Shown piece by piece: positions 15,521 through 23,577 of a stretch of DNA of 54,687 nt. The DNA comes from Planctomycetota bacterium (GTDB taxonomy: Bacteria > Planctomycetota > Phycisphaerae > Phycisphaerales > SM1A02): contig JAQCEQ010000018.1 of NCBI GenBank assembly GCA_027618565.1, forward strand, positions 1-54,687, given 5' to 3'. Made by a program: the position numbers and the translations under genes. Under the pieces are notes generated by a model that had not been told where the DNA came from, searched no databases, and worked only from the letters and a program-made list of their open reading frames with translations. The number at the start of each line of letters is the position of its first letter. Positions within the stretch are counted from its first letter, which is position 1.

Positions 15521-17785
15521 TCAGTCCCGAGGTCTGCGGTCCCCACGGTCGCGTCGGCCACCACCGTCGCCACCACCACCACCGCCGCCGCCGCCGTAGC
15601 CGCCACCAGCTCCGGCGCCCACGGTCTCAGGATCCATTCCCTCAGGGACCGGCAGCAACGCCTTGCGGCTCAACTTGATGCGACCCGTGTCATCCACATT
15701 GATGACCTTGACCTTGACGCTGTCGCCGATCTTGACGACATCGTCAACCTTCTTGACGAAGCCGTACGCCAGCTCGGAGACATGGCACATGCCGTCGGTG
15801 CCGGGGGCCAGTTCCACGAAGCAGCCGAACTCGCGGATGGAGACCACCTTGCCGTCGTAGATCGAGCCGACCTTGATCTCCGCGCCGAGGGCTTCCACCT
15901 CCGCACGGGCCTGACTGGCCGCGGCAGCGTTGGAGCAGGCGATGGAGACGGTGCCGTCCTCGGCCACATCGATCTGCGCGCCGGTTCGCTCCTGGATGCC
16001 TCGGATGGTCTTGCCACCGGGGCCGATGAGCTTGCCGATCTTCTCCGGGTCGATCTTGACCTGGGTGATGCGCGGGGCGTGCGCGGCGATGTCGGCGCGC
16101 GGGGCCGGGATGCATTTCTCGATCTGGTCGATCAGGAAGAGCCGACCCTCCTTGGCTTGCTCGAAGATCGAGGTGATCTCGTCGATCCCCAAGCCGCGGG
16201 CCTTGAGATCCAGCTGGATGCCCGTGATGCCCTCACGCGTGCCGGAGACCTTGAAGTCCATCTCGCCGAAGAAGTCCTCTTCGCCGATGATGTCGGTCAC
16301 ATGGCTGACGCGGCCATCGGTGCTGGTGAAGCGACCGACGGAAATGCCCGCGCAGGTGGCCTTGATGGGGACGCCGGCATCCATGAGCGCCAAGCATCCG
16401 CCGCAGACGGAGGCCATGCTCGAGGAGCCGTTGGACTCGGTGATGTCGGACACCAATCGGATCGTGTAGGGGAAGTCCTCGGTGCTGGGGAGGATCGCCA
16501 GGAGCGACCGCTCCGCGAGGGCGCCGTGGCCGATCTCGCGACGGCCCGGGCCGGTGATGCGGCCAGCCTCGCCGGTGCAGAAGGGGGGGAAGCTGTAGTG
16601 GAGATAGAACTTCTTGGCGTACTCGGGGAGCAGGCCGTCCACAATCTGCTCGTCACGGCTGGTGCCGAGCGTGCAGGAGACCAGTGACTGTGTCTCACCG
16701 CGCTGGAAGAAGGCGGAACCGTGCGTGCGCGGGAAGACCGCGACGCTCATGTCCAGCGCGCGGATCTCCTTGAAGCCGCGACCGTCGGCGCGGATGCCCT
16801 TCTCGGCGACCAGATAGTGGGTGACCTTCTTCTCCAGGATGCGCAGGGCTTCCTTGGCCTCGGCCGCCTTCTTGGAGGCCGCGAGATGGTCGGTGTACGA
16901 GAGACCGGCGGGGACGGAGAACGCCGACTCCAGGCACCACTTCTTGACGGCATCCACTTCGCTGTTGCGGTCGTGCTTGCCCTTGATTTGCCGAGCGGCG
17001 ACGAGCTTGTCGTACGCCAGTTCCTTGACCTTCGCCATGACCTCGTCGCTGGGAAGGACGGCGGCACCCATGTTCACTTCCGGGGCGCCCGTCTTGCTTC
17101 GAAGCTCCGCCATCATGCCGAGGATGGGCTTGACGCCCTCGTCGTAGCCGAAGCGGATCGCCGCGACCATGGTGGCCTCGTCGATCTCGGCGGCGCCGAC
17201 CTCGATCATGTTGATCCCGTCGATGTGGCCCGAGAGGACCAGGTCCAGGTCGCTGTACTCCATCTGCGCTTGGGTGGGGAAGATCACAAAGGTGGGTCCG
17301 GACTCGGTGACGATGCGGCCCACGCGCACGGTGGCCACGGGGCCTTGGTAGGGGGCGTCGGTGAGGTTGAGGGCCGCCGACACGCCGTTGCAGGCAATGA
17401 CATCGGAGTCATTCTGGGCATCGTGGCTCATGACGATGGCCTGGAGCTGGATCTCGTCGATGAACCCGTTGGGGAAGAGTGGGCGGATCGGGCGATCCAT
17501 CATCCGCATGGTGAGAATCTCCTTCTCGCTTGGCGGTCCCTCGCGCTTGCGGAAGCCGCCGGGGAACTTGCCGCCGGCCGTGGTCTTCTCGCGGTAGTCG
17601 CAGGTGAGGGGGAAGAAGTCGATGCCGGCGCGCGGGTTGGCGCGGACGGCGGTGCAGAGAATGAAGGTGTCGGCGTAGGAGATCATGACGGCGCCGCTCG
17701 CGAGCTTGGCAACTTTGCCAGTCTCCATGCGAAGGGTGCGGCCGGCGATCTCGCGCTCAACGATGGCGTGGATCTTTTTGGACAT
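15521..17785 (-). CDS. pnp: Polyribonucleotide nucleotidyltransferase (PNPase)
   Basis: This 754-residue protein carries the full PNPase layout: a first RNase PH domain (GAVMISYADTFILCTAVRA, FPLTCDYREKTTAGGKFPGG), a helical linker, a second RNase PH domain (FQRGETQSLVSCTLGT, and the catalytic region MDFKVSGTREGITGIQLDLK), then KH (KIGKLIGPGGKTIRGIQ) and S1 (GSIYDGKVVSIREFGCFVEL) RNA-binding domains. It degrades RNA 3' to 5' with phosphate and is a core degradosome enzyme. The tail is Gly-rich, with a run of nine Gly followed by an Arg/Asp-rich end that resembles RGG-type RNA-binding tails. It lies downstream of rpsO on the same strand, the ancient rpsO-pnp arrangement, with a long hairpin between. 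Confidence 0.98.
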   Translation of the reverse strand: MSKKIHAIVEREIAGRTLRMETGKVAKLASGAVMISYADTFILCTAVRANPRAGIDFFPLTCDYREKTTAGGKFPGGFRKREGPPSEKEILTMRMMDRPIRPLFPNGFIDEIQLQAIVMSHDAQNDSDVIACNGVSAALNLTDAPYQGPVATVRVGRIVTESGPTFVIFPTQAQMEYSDLDLVLSGHIDGINMIEVGAAEIDEATMVAAIRFGYDEGVKPILGMMAELRSKTGAPEVNMGAAVLPSDEVMAKVKELAYDKLVAARQIKGKHDRNSEVDAVKKWCLESAFSVPAGLSYTDHLAASKKAAEAKEALRILEKKVTHYLVAEKGIRADGRGFKEIRALDMSVAVFPRTHGSAFFQRGETQSLVSCTLGTSRDEQIVDGLLPEYAKKFYLHYSFPPFCTGEAGRITGPGRREIGHGALAERSLLAILPSTEDFPYTIRLVSDITESNGSSSMASVCGGCLALMDAGVPIKATCAGISVGRFTSTDGRVSHVTDIIGEEDFFGEMDFKVSGTREGITGIQLDLKARGLGIDEITSIFEQAKEGRLFLIDQIEKCIPAPRADIAAHAPRITQVKIDPEKIGKLIGPGGKTIRGIQERTGAQIDVAEDGTVSIACSNAAAASQARAEVEALGAEIKVGSIYDGKVVSIREFGCFVELAPGTDGMCHVSELAYGFVKKVDDVVKIGDSVKVKVINVDDTGRIKLSRKALLPVPEGMDPETVGAGAGGGYGGGGGGGGGDGGGRRDRGDRRPRD

Positions 17786-17819
17786 AGTCAGAACAGGCTC
17801 CGGTTCGGAGTGAGTGGAA

Positions 17820-17927
17820 GGCGCCCCGGGGTCAGGCGAAGGCGTGCACGCGGCCGGCGGGAACAGACCCGCGGCGGCGTGGACCCAGCCATTTGTCCGC
17901 CAGGTTCGCCTGACGGGGAGGGGCGCC
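17820..17927 (-). promoter_or_regulatory. Long rpsO-pnp intercistronic hairpin
   Basis: Arms at 17905-17927 and 17820-17840 pair as 8 bp (GGCGCCCC) plus 9 bp (TCAGGCGAA) separated by an asymmetric internal loop, closing a 64-nt apical region. It starts 8 nt past the rpsO stop and ends 35 nt before the pnp start. No T-run follows, so it is not a simple terminator. In Escherichia coli the pnp leader folds into an RNase III-cleaved hairpin used for PNPase autoregulation; position and form here are analogous, but the equivalence is inference. Confidence 0.7.
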
Positions 17928-17934
17928 GCTTGGC

Positions 17935-18204
17935 TTACTTGCGCAGGCCGAGCTTGTGAATGAGCGTGGTGTAGTCCTCGCGCCGGGTGGCGGCGAGGTA
18001 CTTGAGCAGGCGGTTGCGCCGACCGACCAGGAGGAGAAGCCCCCGGCGTCCGGCGTGATCCTTGCGATGCTGCTTGAAATGGTCGGTGAGGGCGTTGACG
18101 CGTTCCGTCAGGATCGCGATCTGGACCTCTGGCGACCCACTGTCAGAGTCGTGGCGACGGTTGTCGGCAACGACCTGCTTCTTGGTGGTGGCAGAAATGG
18201 TCAT
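17935..18204 (-). CDS. rpsO: 30S ribosomal protein S15
   Basis: This 89-residue protein matches bS15/uS15 of normal length. It shows DSDSGSPEVQIAILTERVNALTDH with the conserved GSPEVQ motif, HRKDHAGRRGLLLLVGRRNRLLKYL and the C-terminal DYTTLIHKLGLRK. S15 binds 16S rRNA helix junctions early in small subunit assembly. It is the first gene of an rpsO-pnp pair and is divergent from the carboxyltransferase gene (109 nt between starts). S15 often represses its own mRNA, but no leader structure was resolved here. Confidence 0.98.
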   Translation of the reverse strand: MTISATTKKQVVADNRRHDSDSGSPEVQIAILTERVNALTDHFKQHRKDHAGRRGLLLLVGRRNRLLKYLAATRREDYTTLIHKLGLRK

Positions 18205-18313
18205 GGTTCTTGGGGCCGGCCCACGCGGGGCCGACGGGTCCTTTCTTCTTGAATCGAGCCAAGCATCCTACCGGACCCCCTCCCGAACCGCAACTGGTCC
18301 GTATCTTCCCCCC

Positions 18314-19948
18314 ATGACCGACGACGGGCCGTCCATCCCGAGATGTATCGCCACTTGGACAGCCCACGCGGCGCGCCTGGAGCAGGGAGGCGGGCCCGCA
18401 GGGATCGAACGCCAGCATCGCCACAAGCGACTGACGGCCCGGGAGCGCCTGAAACGGCTCCTGGATCCCGGTACCCCTCAGTTGGAGTGCGGGCTCTTCG
18501 CCGGCTGGAACATGTACAAGGAGTTCGGGGGGGCGCCCGGGGCGGGGGTGGTAACGACCATCGGCCAGGTCCAGGGCCGACTGTGCATGGTGGTGGCCAA
18601 CGATGCCACGGTGAAGGCCGGGGCGTTTTTCCCGATGACATGCAAGAAGATCATTCGCGCGCAGGTGATCGCGGAACGGACGCGGCTTCCCCTCCTTTAC
18701 TTGGTTGACAGCGCCGGCGTCTTCTTGCCTCTCCAGGAAGATGTCTTCCCTGATACCGACGACTTTGGCCGCATCTTCCGAAACAACGCCGTCTTGAGCG
18801 CGCAAGGGATTGCGCAGTACGCCGCGATCATGGGCAACTGCGTGGCGGGCGGTGGATACCTGCCAGTCCTCTGCGACACGCTGCTCATGACCGAGGGCAG
18901 CGGGCTCTACCTCGCGGGCCCGGCGCTGGTGAAGGCGGCGATCGGGCAGGAAGTGGACAGCGAAGACCTTGGCGGTGCGGCCATGCACGCGGCGATCTCT
19001 GGCACGGTGGACTTTCGAGAGAAGGATGACGAGTCGTGCCTGGAGCGGCTTCGCAGCCTGATGCTGGCCAATCGATCGGTCGCCAGGCTCGTGGCGCCGG
19101 ACGTAGCGCCAAAGGACCCGGAGGGCGAGTCGGACCCCTTGGCCGTCTTCAAGCTTGGTGCCGGCACCCAGTACGACATGGTGGCGCTCCTGCGAACCAT
19201 CGTGGACGGCGGAAGCTTTGATGAGTACCGCGCGGAGTACGGCAAGTCGATGGTGTGTGCGTACGCACGCATCGGCGGGTACGCGTGCGGCATCGTGGCC
19301 AATCAGCGCAAGTTGACGCAGCGCCTGTTGCCCGGAGGCAAGTCGGGGCCAACCAGTGCCGCCAACATGCCGGCGGTCATCTACGACGACAGTGCCGACA
19401 AGGCGGCCAGGTTCATGATGGACTGTTCGCAGCGGGCGATCCCGATCCTCTTCGTCCACGACACCACCGGGTTCATGGTGGGCCGCGACAGCGAACAGGG
19501 CGGCATCATCCGGTCGGGCGCCAAGATGGTGAACGCGATGAGCAATGCGACCGTCCCCAAGGTGGTACTCATCGTCGGCGGTTCCTACGGCGCAGGCAAC
19601 TACGCGATGTGCGGCCGTGCGTTTGACCCCATGCTGACGCTGGCGTGGCCGACCGCCGCGTGCAGCGTGATGGGTGCCGGCAGCGCGGCCAAGACGCTGC
19701 TGGAGATCGACCTCGCCGCGCGCCAGCGCAAGGGAGAGCAGGTGGACGAGGCGATGCGGGAGCAACTCCTCGCGGCGATCACGGCGTCGTACAGCGAACA
19801 GCAGGACATTCTGTATGGCGCCAGCCGCGGCTGGGTGGATCGCATCATCGATCCCCGCCAGACGCGCGCGGAACTCATCGTGGCGATGCAGGTGGCGGCG
19901 CAGGCGCCGGTGAGCGGGCCAGTGGCCACCGGGGTGCTGCAGACGTGA
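18314..19948 (+). CDS. Acyl-CoA carboxylase carboxyltransferase (beta) subunit
   Basis: This 544-residue protein, read from the ATG at 18314, is the carboxyltransferase subunit of a biotin-dependent acyl-CoA carboxylase of the methylcrotonyl/propionyl-CoA type. It moves CO2 from carboxybiotin to an acyl-CoA. The N half begins with KRLTARERLKRLLDPGTPQL and contains YLVDSAGVFLPLQEDVFPD and GNCVAGGGYLPVLCDTLLM. The C half shows ANQRKLTQRLLPGG, LFVHDTTGFMVGRDSEQGGI, and GSYGAGNYAMCGRAFDP with the oxyanion-type glycines. A longer frame to 18062 runs through the divergent rpsO leader and is not supported. The biotin carboxylase/BCCP partner is not adjacent. The stop overlaps the rdgB GTG (GTGA). 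Confidence 0.93.
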   Translation: MTDDGPSIPRCIATWTAHAARLEQGGGPAGIERQHRHKRLTARERLKRLLDPGTPQLECGLFAGWNMYKEFGGAPGAGVVTTIGQVQGRLCMVVANDATVKAGAFFPMTCKKIIRAQVIAERTRLPLLYLVDSAGVFLPLQEDVFPDTDDFGRIFRNNAVLSAQGIAQYAAIMGNCVAGGGYLPVLCDTLLMTEGSGLYLAGPALVKAAIGQEVDSEDLGGAAMHAAISGTVDFREKDDESCLERLRSLMLANRSVARLVAPDVAPKDPEGESDPLAVFKLGAGTQYDMVALLRTIVDGGSFDEYRAEYGKSMVCAYARIGGYACGIVANQRKLTQRLLPGGKSGPTSAANMPAVIYDDSADKAARFMMDCSQRAIPILFVHDTTGFMVGRDSEQGGIIRSGAKMVNAMSNATVPKVVLIVGGSYGAGNYAMCGRAFDPMLTLAWPTAACSVMGAGSAAKTLLEIDLAARQRKGEQVDEAMREQLLAAITASYSEQQDILYGASRGWVDRIIDPRQTRAELIVAMQVAAQAPVSGPVATGVLQT

Positions 19949-20586
19949 CGCATCGAATCCTCTTCGCCACCAGCAATCCGCACAAGGTGGAGGAAGTGGT
20001 GGCGGTCCTGGAGTTGGTGGGCGTGGAGGTGATCAGCCTGGCGAACCTTGCCAGCGAATTTCCAGAGCCGGAGGAGACGGGGGAGACCTTCGCGGAGAAT
20101 GCACGGATCAAGGCGGTGGCGTACGCCGCGATGTGCGGCATGCATGCGCTGGCGGATGACTCGGGGCTCAGCGTGGACGCATTGGGAGGCGCGCCGGGGG
20201 TGCAGAGTGCGCGGTACGCAGGCGTTGGGACGACGCGCGCCGAACGCGACGCCGCGAACAACGCCAAGCTGCTGGCGGCGCTGACGGGCGTGCCAGAGGG
20301 TCAGAGATCCGCTCGATTTGTGTGCGCGATGTGCCTGGCCGCGCCCGATGGGTCGATCCTGGCAGAGGCCGAAGGGACCTTTGAGGGAGCCATCGGGTTT
20401 GCGCCGCGCGGATCGAACGGATTCGGATACGACCCGCTTCTGGAACTCCCCGGCGAGGGGCGCACCAGCGCGGAACTCTCCCCGCAGGAGAAAAACGCGC
20501 GAAGCCACCGCGGGGCGGCGACGCGAGCGATGGCGGACTCGCTTCGCGGGCTCACCGCGAACCCTGACCGCGTGGCGTCCCAGTGA
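19945..20586 (+). CDS. rdgB: Non-canonical purine NTP pyrophosphatase (RdgB/HAM1)
   Basis: From the GTG at 19945 this gives 213 residues. RdgB hydrolyses dITP, dXTP and ITP to monophosphates, keeping deaminated purines out of DNA. Family landmarks: HRILFATSNPHKVEEV (SNxxK motif), ETFAENARIKA, the catalytic ALADDSGLSVDALGGAPGV, SARYAG, and the C-terminal GSNGFGYDPLLELPG plus SPQEKNARSHRGAA. All key residues are present. It is coupled by a 4-nt overlap to the carboxyltransferase gene, an arrangement without obvious metabolic logic. Its last 35 nt overlap the convergent CxxCxxCC protein gene. Confidence 0.96.
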   Translation: MTHRILFATSNPHKVEEVVAVLELVGVEVISLANLASEFPEPEETGETFAENARIKAVAYAAMCGMHALADDSGLSVDALGGAPGVQSARYAGVGTTRAERDAANNAKLLAALTGVPEGQRSARFVCAMCLAAPDGSILAEAEGTFEGAIGFAPRGSNGFGYDPLLELPGEGRTSAELSPQEKNARSHRGAATRAMADSLRGLTANPDRVASQ

Positions 20587-21910
20587 AGTGCGCCGGCACC
20601 GGCGTCAGCGCCCGCGCCAGCGCCACCAGGCCACCATTCTGCGCCAGCCCTCGCAACCGCAGCGGCTCTGCCGCCGTGGACAGCCATGGCACGCGGCCCG
20701 CGGTGCGCTCGACGTGGCCCACCGACCACTGGACGCCCTCAAGCGTGAGGGGACTGGTCGCCGAAGTGACCGAGGCATGCAGCCGTGCCAGCCACAGCAC
20801 GGCGAGGACATCCACGGTGAGCGCGGCCAATCCGAAGATCGCGCTCATGCCGTAGTAGCCCGCGCCCCACGCCCGCTCCCCAAGGAGCCGCGCGGAGACC
20901 CAGCGAACAAGCAGGTCATCGATCTCGCGCGCAACGGCGGCATCGGGCACGGGTCGATCCGCGGTGATCGTGGCGAAGTCGATGGGGCTGGTCGAGATTG
21001 CCTCAAGACCCCTGAAGGCCGGCACGGTGCCACGACCTCGGCTCCAGGCGCGCGACAGGCGCAGGTCGCTCCAGGCACTCCGGAGCCAGCCGCGCGACTG
21101 CAGCGATTCAAGCCTGGGTGAATGGATGCGCAGGTGGATCGCCCCGCGCAGGAACGCCCAGTCGCGCGGTCTTGGTGCATCGGCTTCGGCCAGAGCCACT
21201 TCCTGGACTGCGTGCTCCGCGAGCACGCTGGCCAACTCCACGAACCGGTCTCCCCGCACCCGCGGGATGTCCGCGTTGACGAGCGACTGGGAGAAGAAGC
21301 AGAGCGCCGTGATCCACGACGGATCTTGGGACGAGCGCGCACCACGATGACCGTCGACGATGCAAAGCGCACCGTTGAGCACTGCCTCCACTTCGCCTGG
21401 CTGTGCCGGGAGTCGCGCGGTGGACCAACCTGTGATGCTGGGAGGGGATCTCGGCGGGGCCACCAGCTCAGGCGCGTCGGCCACCATCGCGCGAAGGTCC
21501 GCAAGGTGCGACTCTGGCTTCTCACCCACGCTTCGCTGGACGCTCTGGCAGGCAAAGTTGAGGCCGGCGATGGCGCCCGACGCCGAAGGCACCACGCTGA
21601 AAGGAAAGAAACGGCATGCCACGGGCTTTTCTTGGAGCCCAAAGCGAGCGTGGACTTCACATCGACCGTCCGGCTGGAGAAAGGTGCACGACCCGTCGTC
21701 GCGCTGGCGGAGGAAGTGGCGCCCGCGGAATGTGGTGGTGACCGGCTCGCCGCGCTCGCGCTCCCAGCCTTGCTTCTTGAGTCGATCCACGTCCTCCGCC
21801 CGCAGTTGCACCGTGAAGTCTCGGCAGCACGCTCCGCAGGAGTGGCACGAATAGCGCTGCCCGGCGGGGGTGCGGACGATGATCGGGAGGGCGACGGATC
21901 GAGGAGGCAT
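20552..21910 (-). CDS. YkgJ-type CxxCxxCC protein with long C-terminal extension
   Basis: This 452-residue protein carries near its N-terminus the Cys-cluster YSCHSCGACCRDFTVQL, the CxxCxxCC signature, and a second Cys set (CTFLQ, CEVHARFGLQEKPVACRFFPF). This is the YkgJ/FliB-type family, thought to bind zinc or an iron-sulphur cluster. Family members are usually 100-250 residues. Here about 300 extra residues follow, largely helical, with a hydrophobic region (YYGMSAIFGLAALTVDVLAVLW) that could be a membrane segment. Function is unknown; fliB-like lysine methylase similarity would be worth testing. It lies 84 nt downstream of floA on the same strand and may share its transcript. Confidence 0.8.
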   Translation of the reverse strand: MPPRSVALPIIVRTPAGQRYSCHSCGACCRDFTVQLRAEDVDRLKKQGWERERGEPVTTTFRGRHFLRQRDDGSCTFLQPDGRCEVHARFGLQEKPVACRFFPFSVVPSASGAIAGLNFACQSVQRSVGEKPESHLADLRAMVADAPELVAPPRSPPSITGWSTARLPAQPGEVEAVLNGALCIVDGHRGARSSQDPSWITALCFFSQSLVNADIPRVRGDRFVELASVLAEHAVQEVALAEADAPRPRDWAFLRGAIHLRIHSPRLESLQSRGWLRSAWSDLRLSRAWSRGRGTVPAFRGLEAISTSPIDFATITADRPVPDAAVAREIDDLLVRWVSARLLGERAWGAGYYGMSAIFGLAALTVDVLAVLWLARLHASVTSATSPLTLEGVQWSVGHVERTAGRVPWLSTAAEPLRLRGLAQNGGLVALARALTPVPAHFTGTPRGQGSR

Positions 21911-21994
21911 GCGATCTCAGCCTCCGCGGCGATGCCTGGGGCGGTCACGCCAGATGACGCGGAGCGCTCGCAGGGCATCGCGCGCGCCGTGGCG

Positions 21995-22999
21995 TCAGAC
22001 GCCTTCCTTGGCGATCGTCGATCGCATCGAGGTGTCGGACTGGATGTTGCGGATCCGCTCGTAATCCATCACGCCGAGGTGGCCATTGCGGAACGCATAG
22101 GCGATCGCCTTGGGAACTTCGGCCTCGGCGAGCACGACGATGGCGCGATTTTTCTGTCCCTCGGCCTGGTGTTCCGCTTCCTGCGCCACCGCGAGCGCGC
22201 GACGCTGTTCCGCCTGCGCCTGGAACCGCTTGGTGTCAGCTTCCGCCTGCGCCTGCTGCAACTGCGCGCCGATGTTGGAGCCGACGTCGATGTCGGCGAT
22301 GTCGATGGAGAGGATCTCGAAGGCCGTTCCTGCGTCAAGCCCCTTGGCCAGGACCGTTTTGGAGATCCGGTCAGGGTTCTCCAGCACCTCCTTGTGGTCT
22401 GCGGCGCTGCCGATGGTGGAAATGATGCCTTCGCCCACTCGGGCGATGATGGTCTCCTCGGTGGCACCGCCAATCAGGCGGGAGAGGTTGGTGCGAACCG
22501 TCACGCGGGCCTTGGCACGGAGCTGGATGCCGTCCTTGGCCACTGCGTCAATCGTCTGCCTCCCGCCTATCGGGTTGGGGCAGTCGATGACCTTGGGGTT
22601 CACGCTGGTGTTGACGGCGTCAAGGATGTCGCGACCCGCTAGGTCGATCGCCACCGCACGGTCCCACGGCAGGTCGATCTTGGCCTTGTTGGCGGCGATG
22701 AGCGCGCGCACGACGTTGCTCACGTTGCCGCGTGCCAGGAAATGCGCCTCCATCAGGTCGGCGGTGATGTCCAGCCCCGCCTTCTTGGCTGCGATCCGGT
22801 TGAGCACGATGAGCGACGGCTCCACCTTCCGAAGCCGCATCATCACCAGCTCGATCAGCGCGACCGGGGCTCCTGAGAGCCATGCCTGGAGCCACAGCTG
22901 GAAATACTGCAGCAGGATGAGGAACAGGATGAGGCCAAAGAGCCCCAGCACCCCAAGGCCGATGAGCGCCCACGTGTCGATGGCAAGCAGTGGAATCAT
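21995..22999 (-). CDS. floA: Flotillin-like protein FloA
   Basis: Read from the ATG at 22999 ([14 protein letters not shown]), this is a 334-residue FloA-type scaffold protein of membrane microdomains. A hydrophobic N-terminal hairpin ([21 protein letters not shown]) is followed by [24 protein letters not shown] sequence, the PHB domain with [20 protein letters not shown] and [20 protein letters not shown], and the coiled-coil Ala/Glu/Gln-rich tail ([20 protein letters not shown]). Family length is about 330, so it is complete. The start overlaps the upstream nfeD-like stop (ATGA), fitting a translationally coupled nfeD-floA operon, as known for Bacillus yqeZ-floA. Confidence 0.94.
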   Translation of the reverse strand: MIPLLAIDTWALIGLGVLGLFGLILFLILLQYFQLWLQAWLSGAPVALIELVMMRLRKVEPSLIVLNRIAAKKAGLDITADLMEAHFLARGNVSNVVRALIAANKAKIDLPWDRAVAIDLAGRDILDAVNTSVNPKVIDCPNPIGGRQTIDAVAKDGIQLRAKARVTVRTNLSRLIGGATEETIIARVGEGIISTIGSAADHKEVLENPDRISKTVLAKGLDAGTAFEILSIDIADIDVGSNIGAQLQQAQAEADTKRFQAQAEQRRALAVAQEAEHQAEGQKNRAIVVLAEAEVPKAIAYAFRNGHLGVMDYERIRNIQSDTSMRSTIAKEGV

Positions 23000-23577
23000 C
23001 GGGGCAGGGTACCACCACCGGTGCGACGAACCCGCCACTGCGCTTCCACGCGCCCGATGACTTCCACTTCTTCGCCGGCGTCGATAAATCGGCCCTCGGC
23101 AATCGCGTCCACGCGAGCGGAGCCGATGCGCATGAATCCGCCTGGGCGAAGTGGGGTCTCCGTGATGCCGCGTGCACCGAGGGCAACGCCCGGGGCCGTG
23201 CTGCGTTCACCCTCGCCGGTCGGCGCAGCGTCCCTGACCGCGCCACCTCCCGCCTCCACATTAAGCACGGCGCGCTTCCCGATGGGAGTCCGGCTCCACC
23301 ACTTCACGCCCTGCACGGCGATGATCGGTCCTGCCAGGAGCATCGCCACCATGGCCACGAGGCCGACGAGTTCGTTCCAAAGGAAGAGCGAGATCACGCC
23401 CCCCAGCGCCGTGAGGATTGTCAAGATCGCCAGCAGCCCGCCGCTGGGCACGAAGAGCTCCAGCACCAGGAACACGATGGCCAGTCCAAGCAGGCCCAGT
23501 CCGACCAGGAGCATCGACGCATCGCCGCCACTGGCGCTGGCTGCCGAGGCGGGAGCAGTGGCAAGGAACTCAAGCAT
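22996..23577 (-). CDS. NfeD family protein, short form
   Basis: From the ATG at 23577 ([11 protein letters not shown]) this is a 193-residue NfeD-type membrane protein. Three to four helices (around 20-100, e.g. [40 protein letters not shown]) precede a small OB-fold-like C-terminal domain ([20 protein letters not shown], followed by [20 protein letters not shown]). NfeD proteins interact with flotillins and stomatins at the membrane. The gene overlaps the long NfeD gene by 8 nt and floA by 4 nt, so the three products are probably made together. The longer frame to 23673 lies inside the preceding gene and is not used. Confidence 0.9.
   Translation of the reverse strand: MLEFLATAPASAASASGGDASMLLVGLGLLGLAIVFLVLELFVPSGGLLAILTILTALGGVISLFLWNELVGLVAMVAMLLAGPIIAVQGVKWWSRTPIGKRAVLNVEAGGGAVRDAAPTGEGERSTAPGVALGARGITETPLRPGGFMRIGSARVDAIAEGRFIDAGEEVEVIGRVEAQWRVRRTGGGTLPR

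Noticed and set aside
17820-17927. rpsO-pnp hairpin as an intrinsic terminator
   Set aside because: No T-run follows, the loop is 64 nt, and pnp is the next gene on the same strand.
18143-19765. 540-codon minus-strand frame opposite the carboxyltransferase
   Set aside because: Antisense of a clear carboxyltransferase; no motif, and it would run into rpsO.
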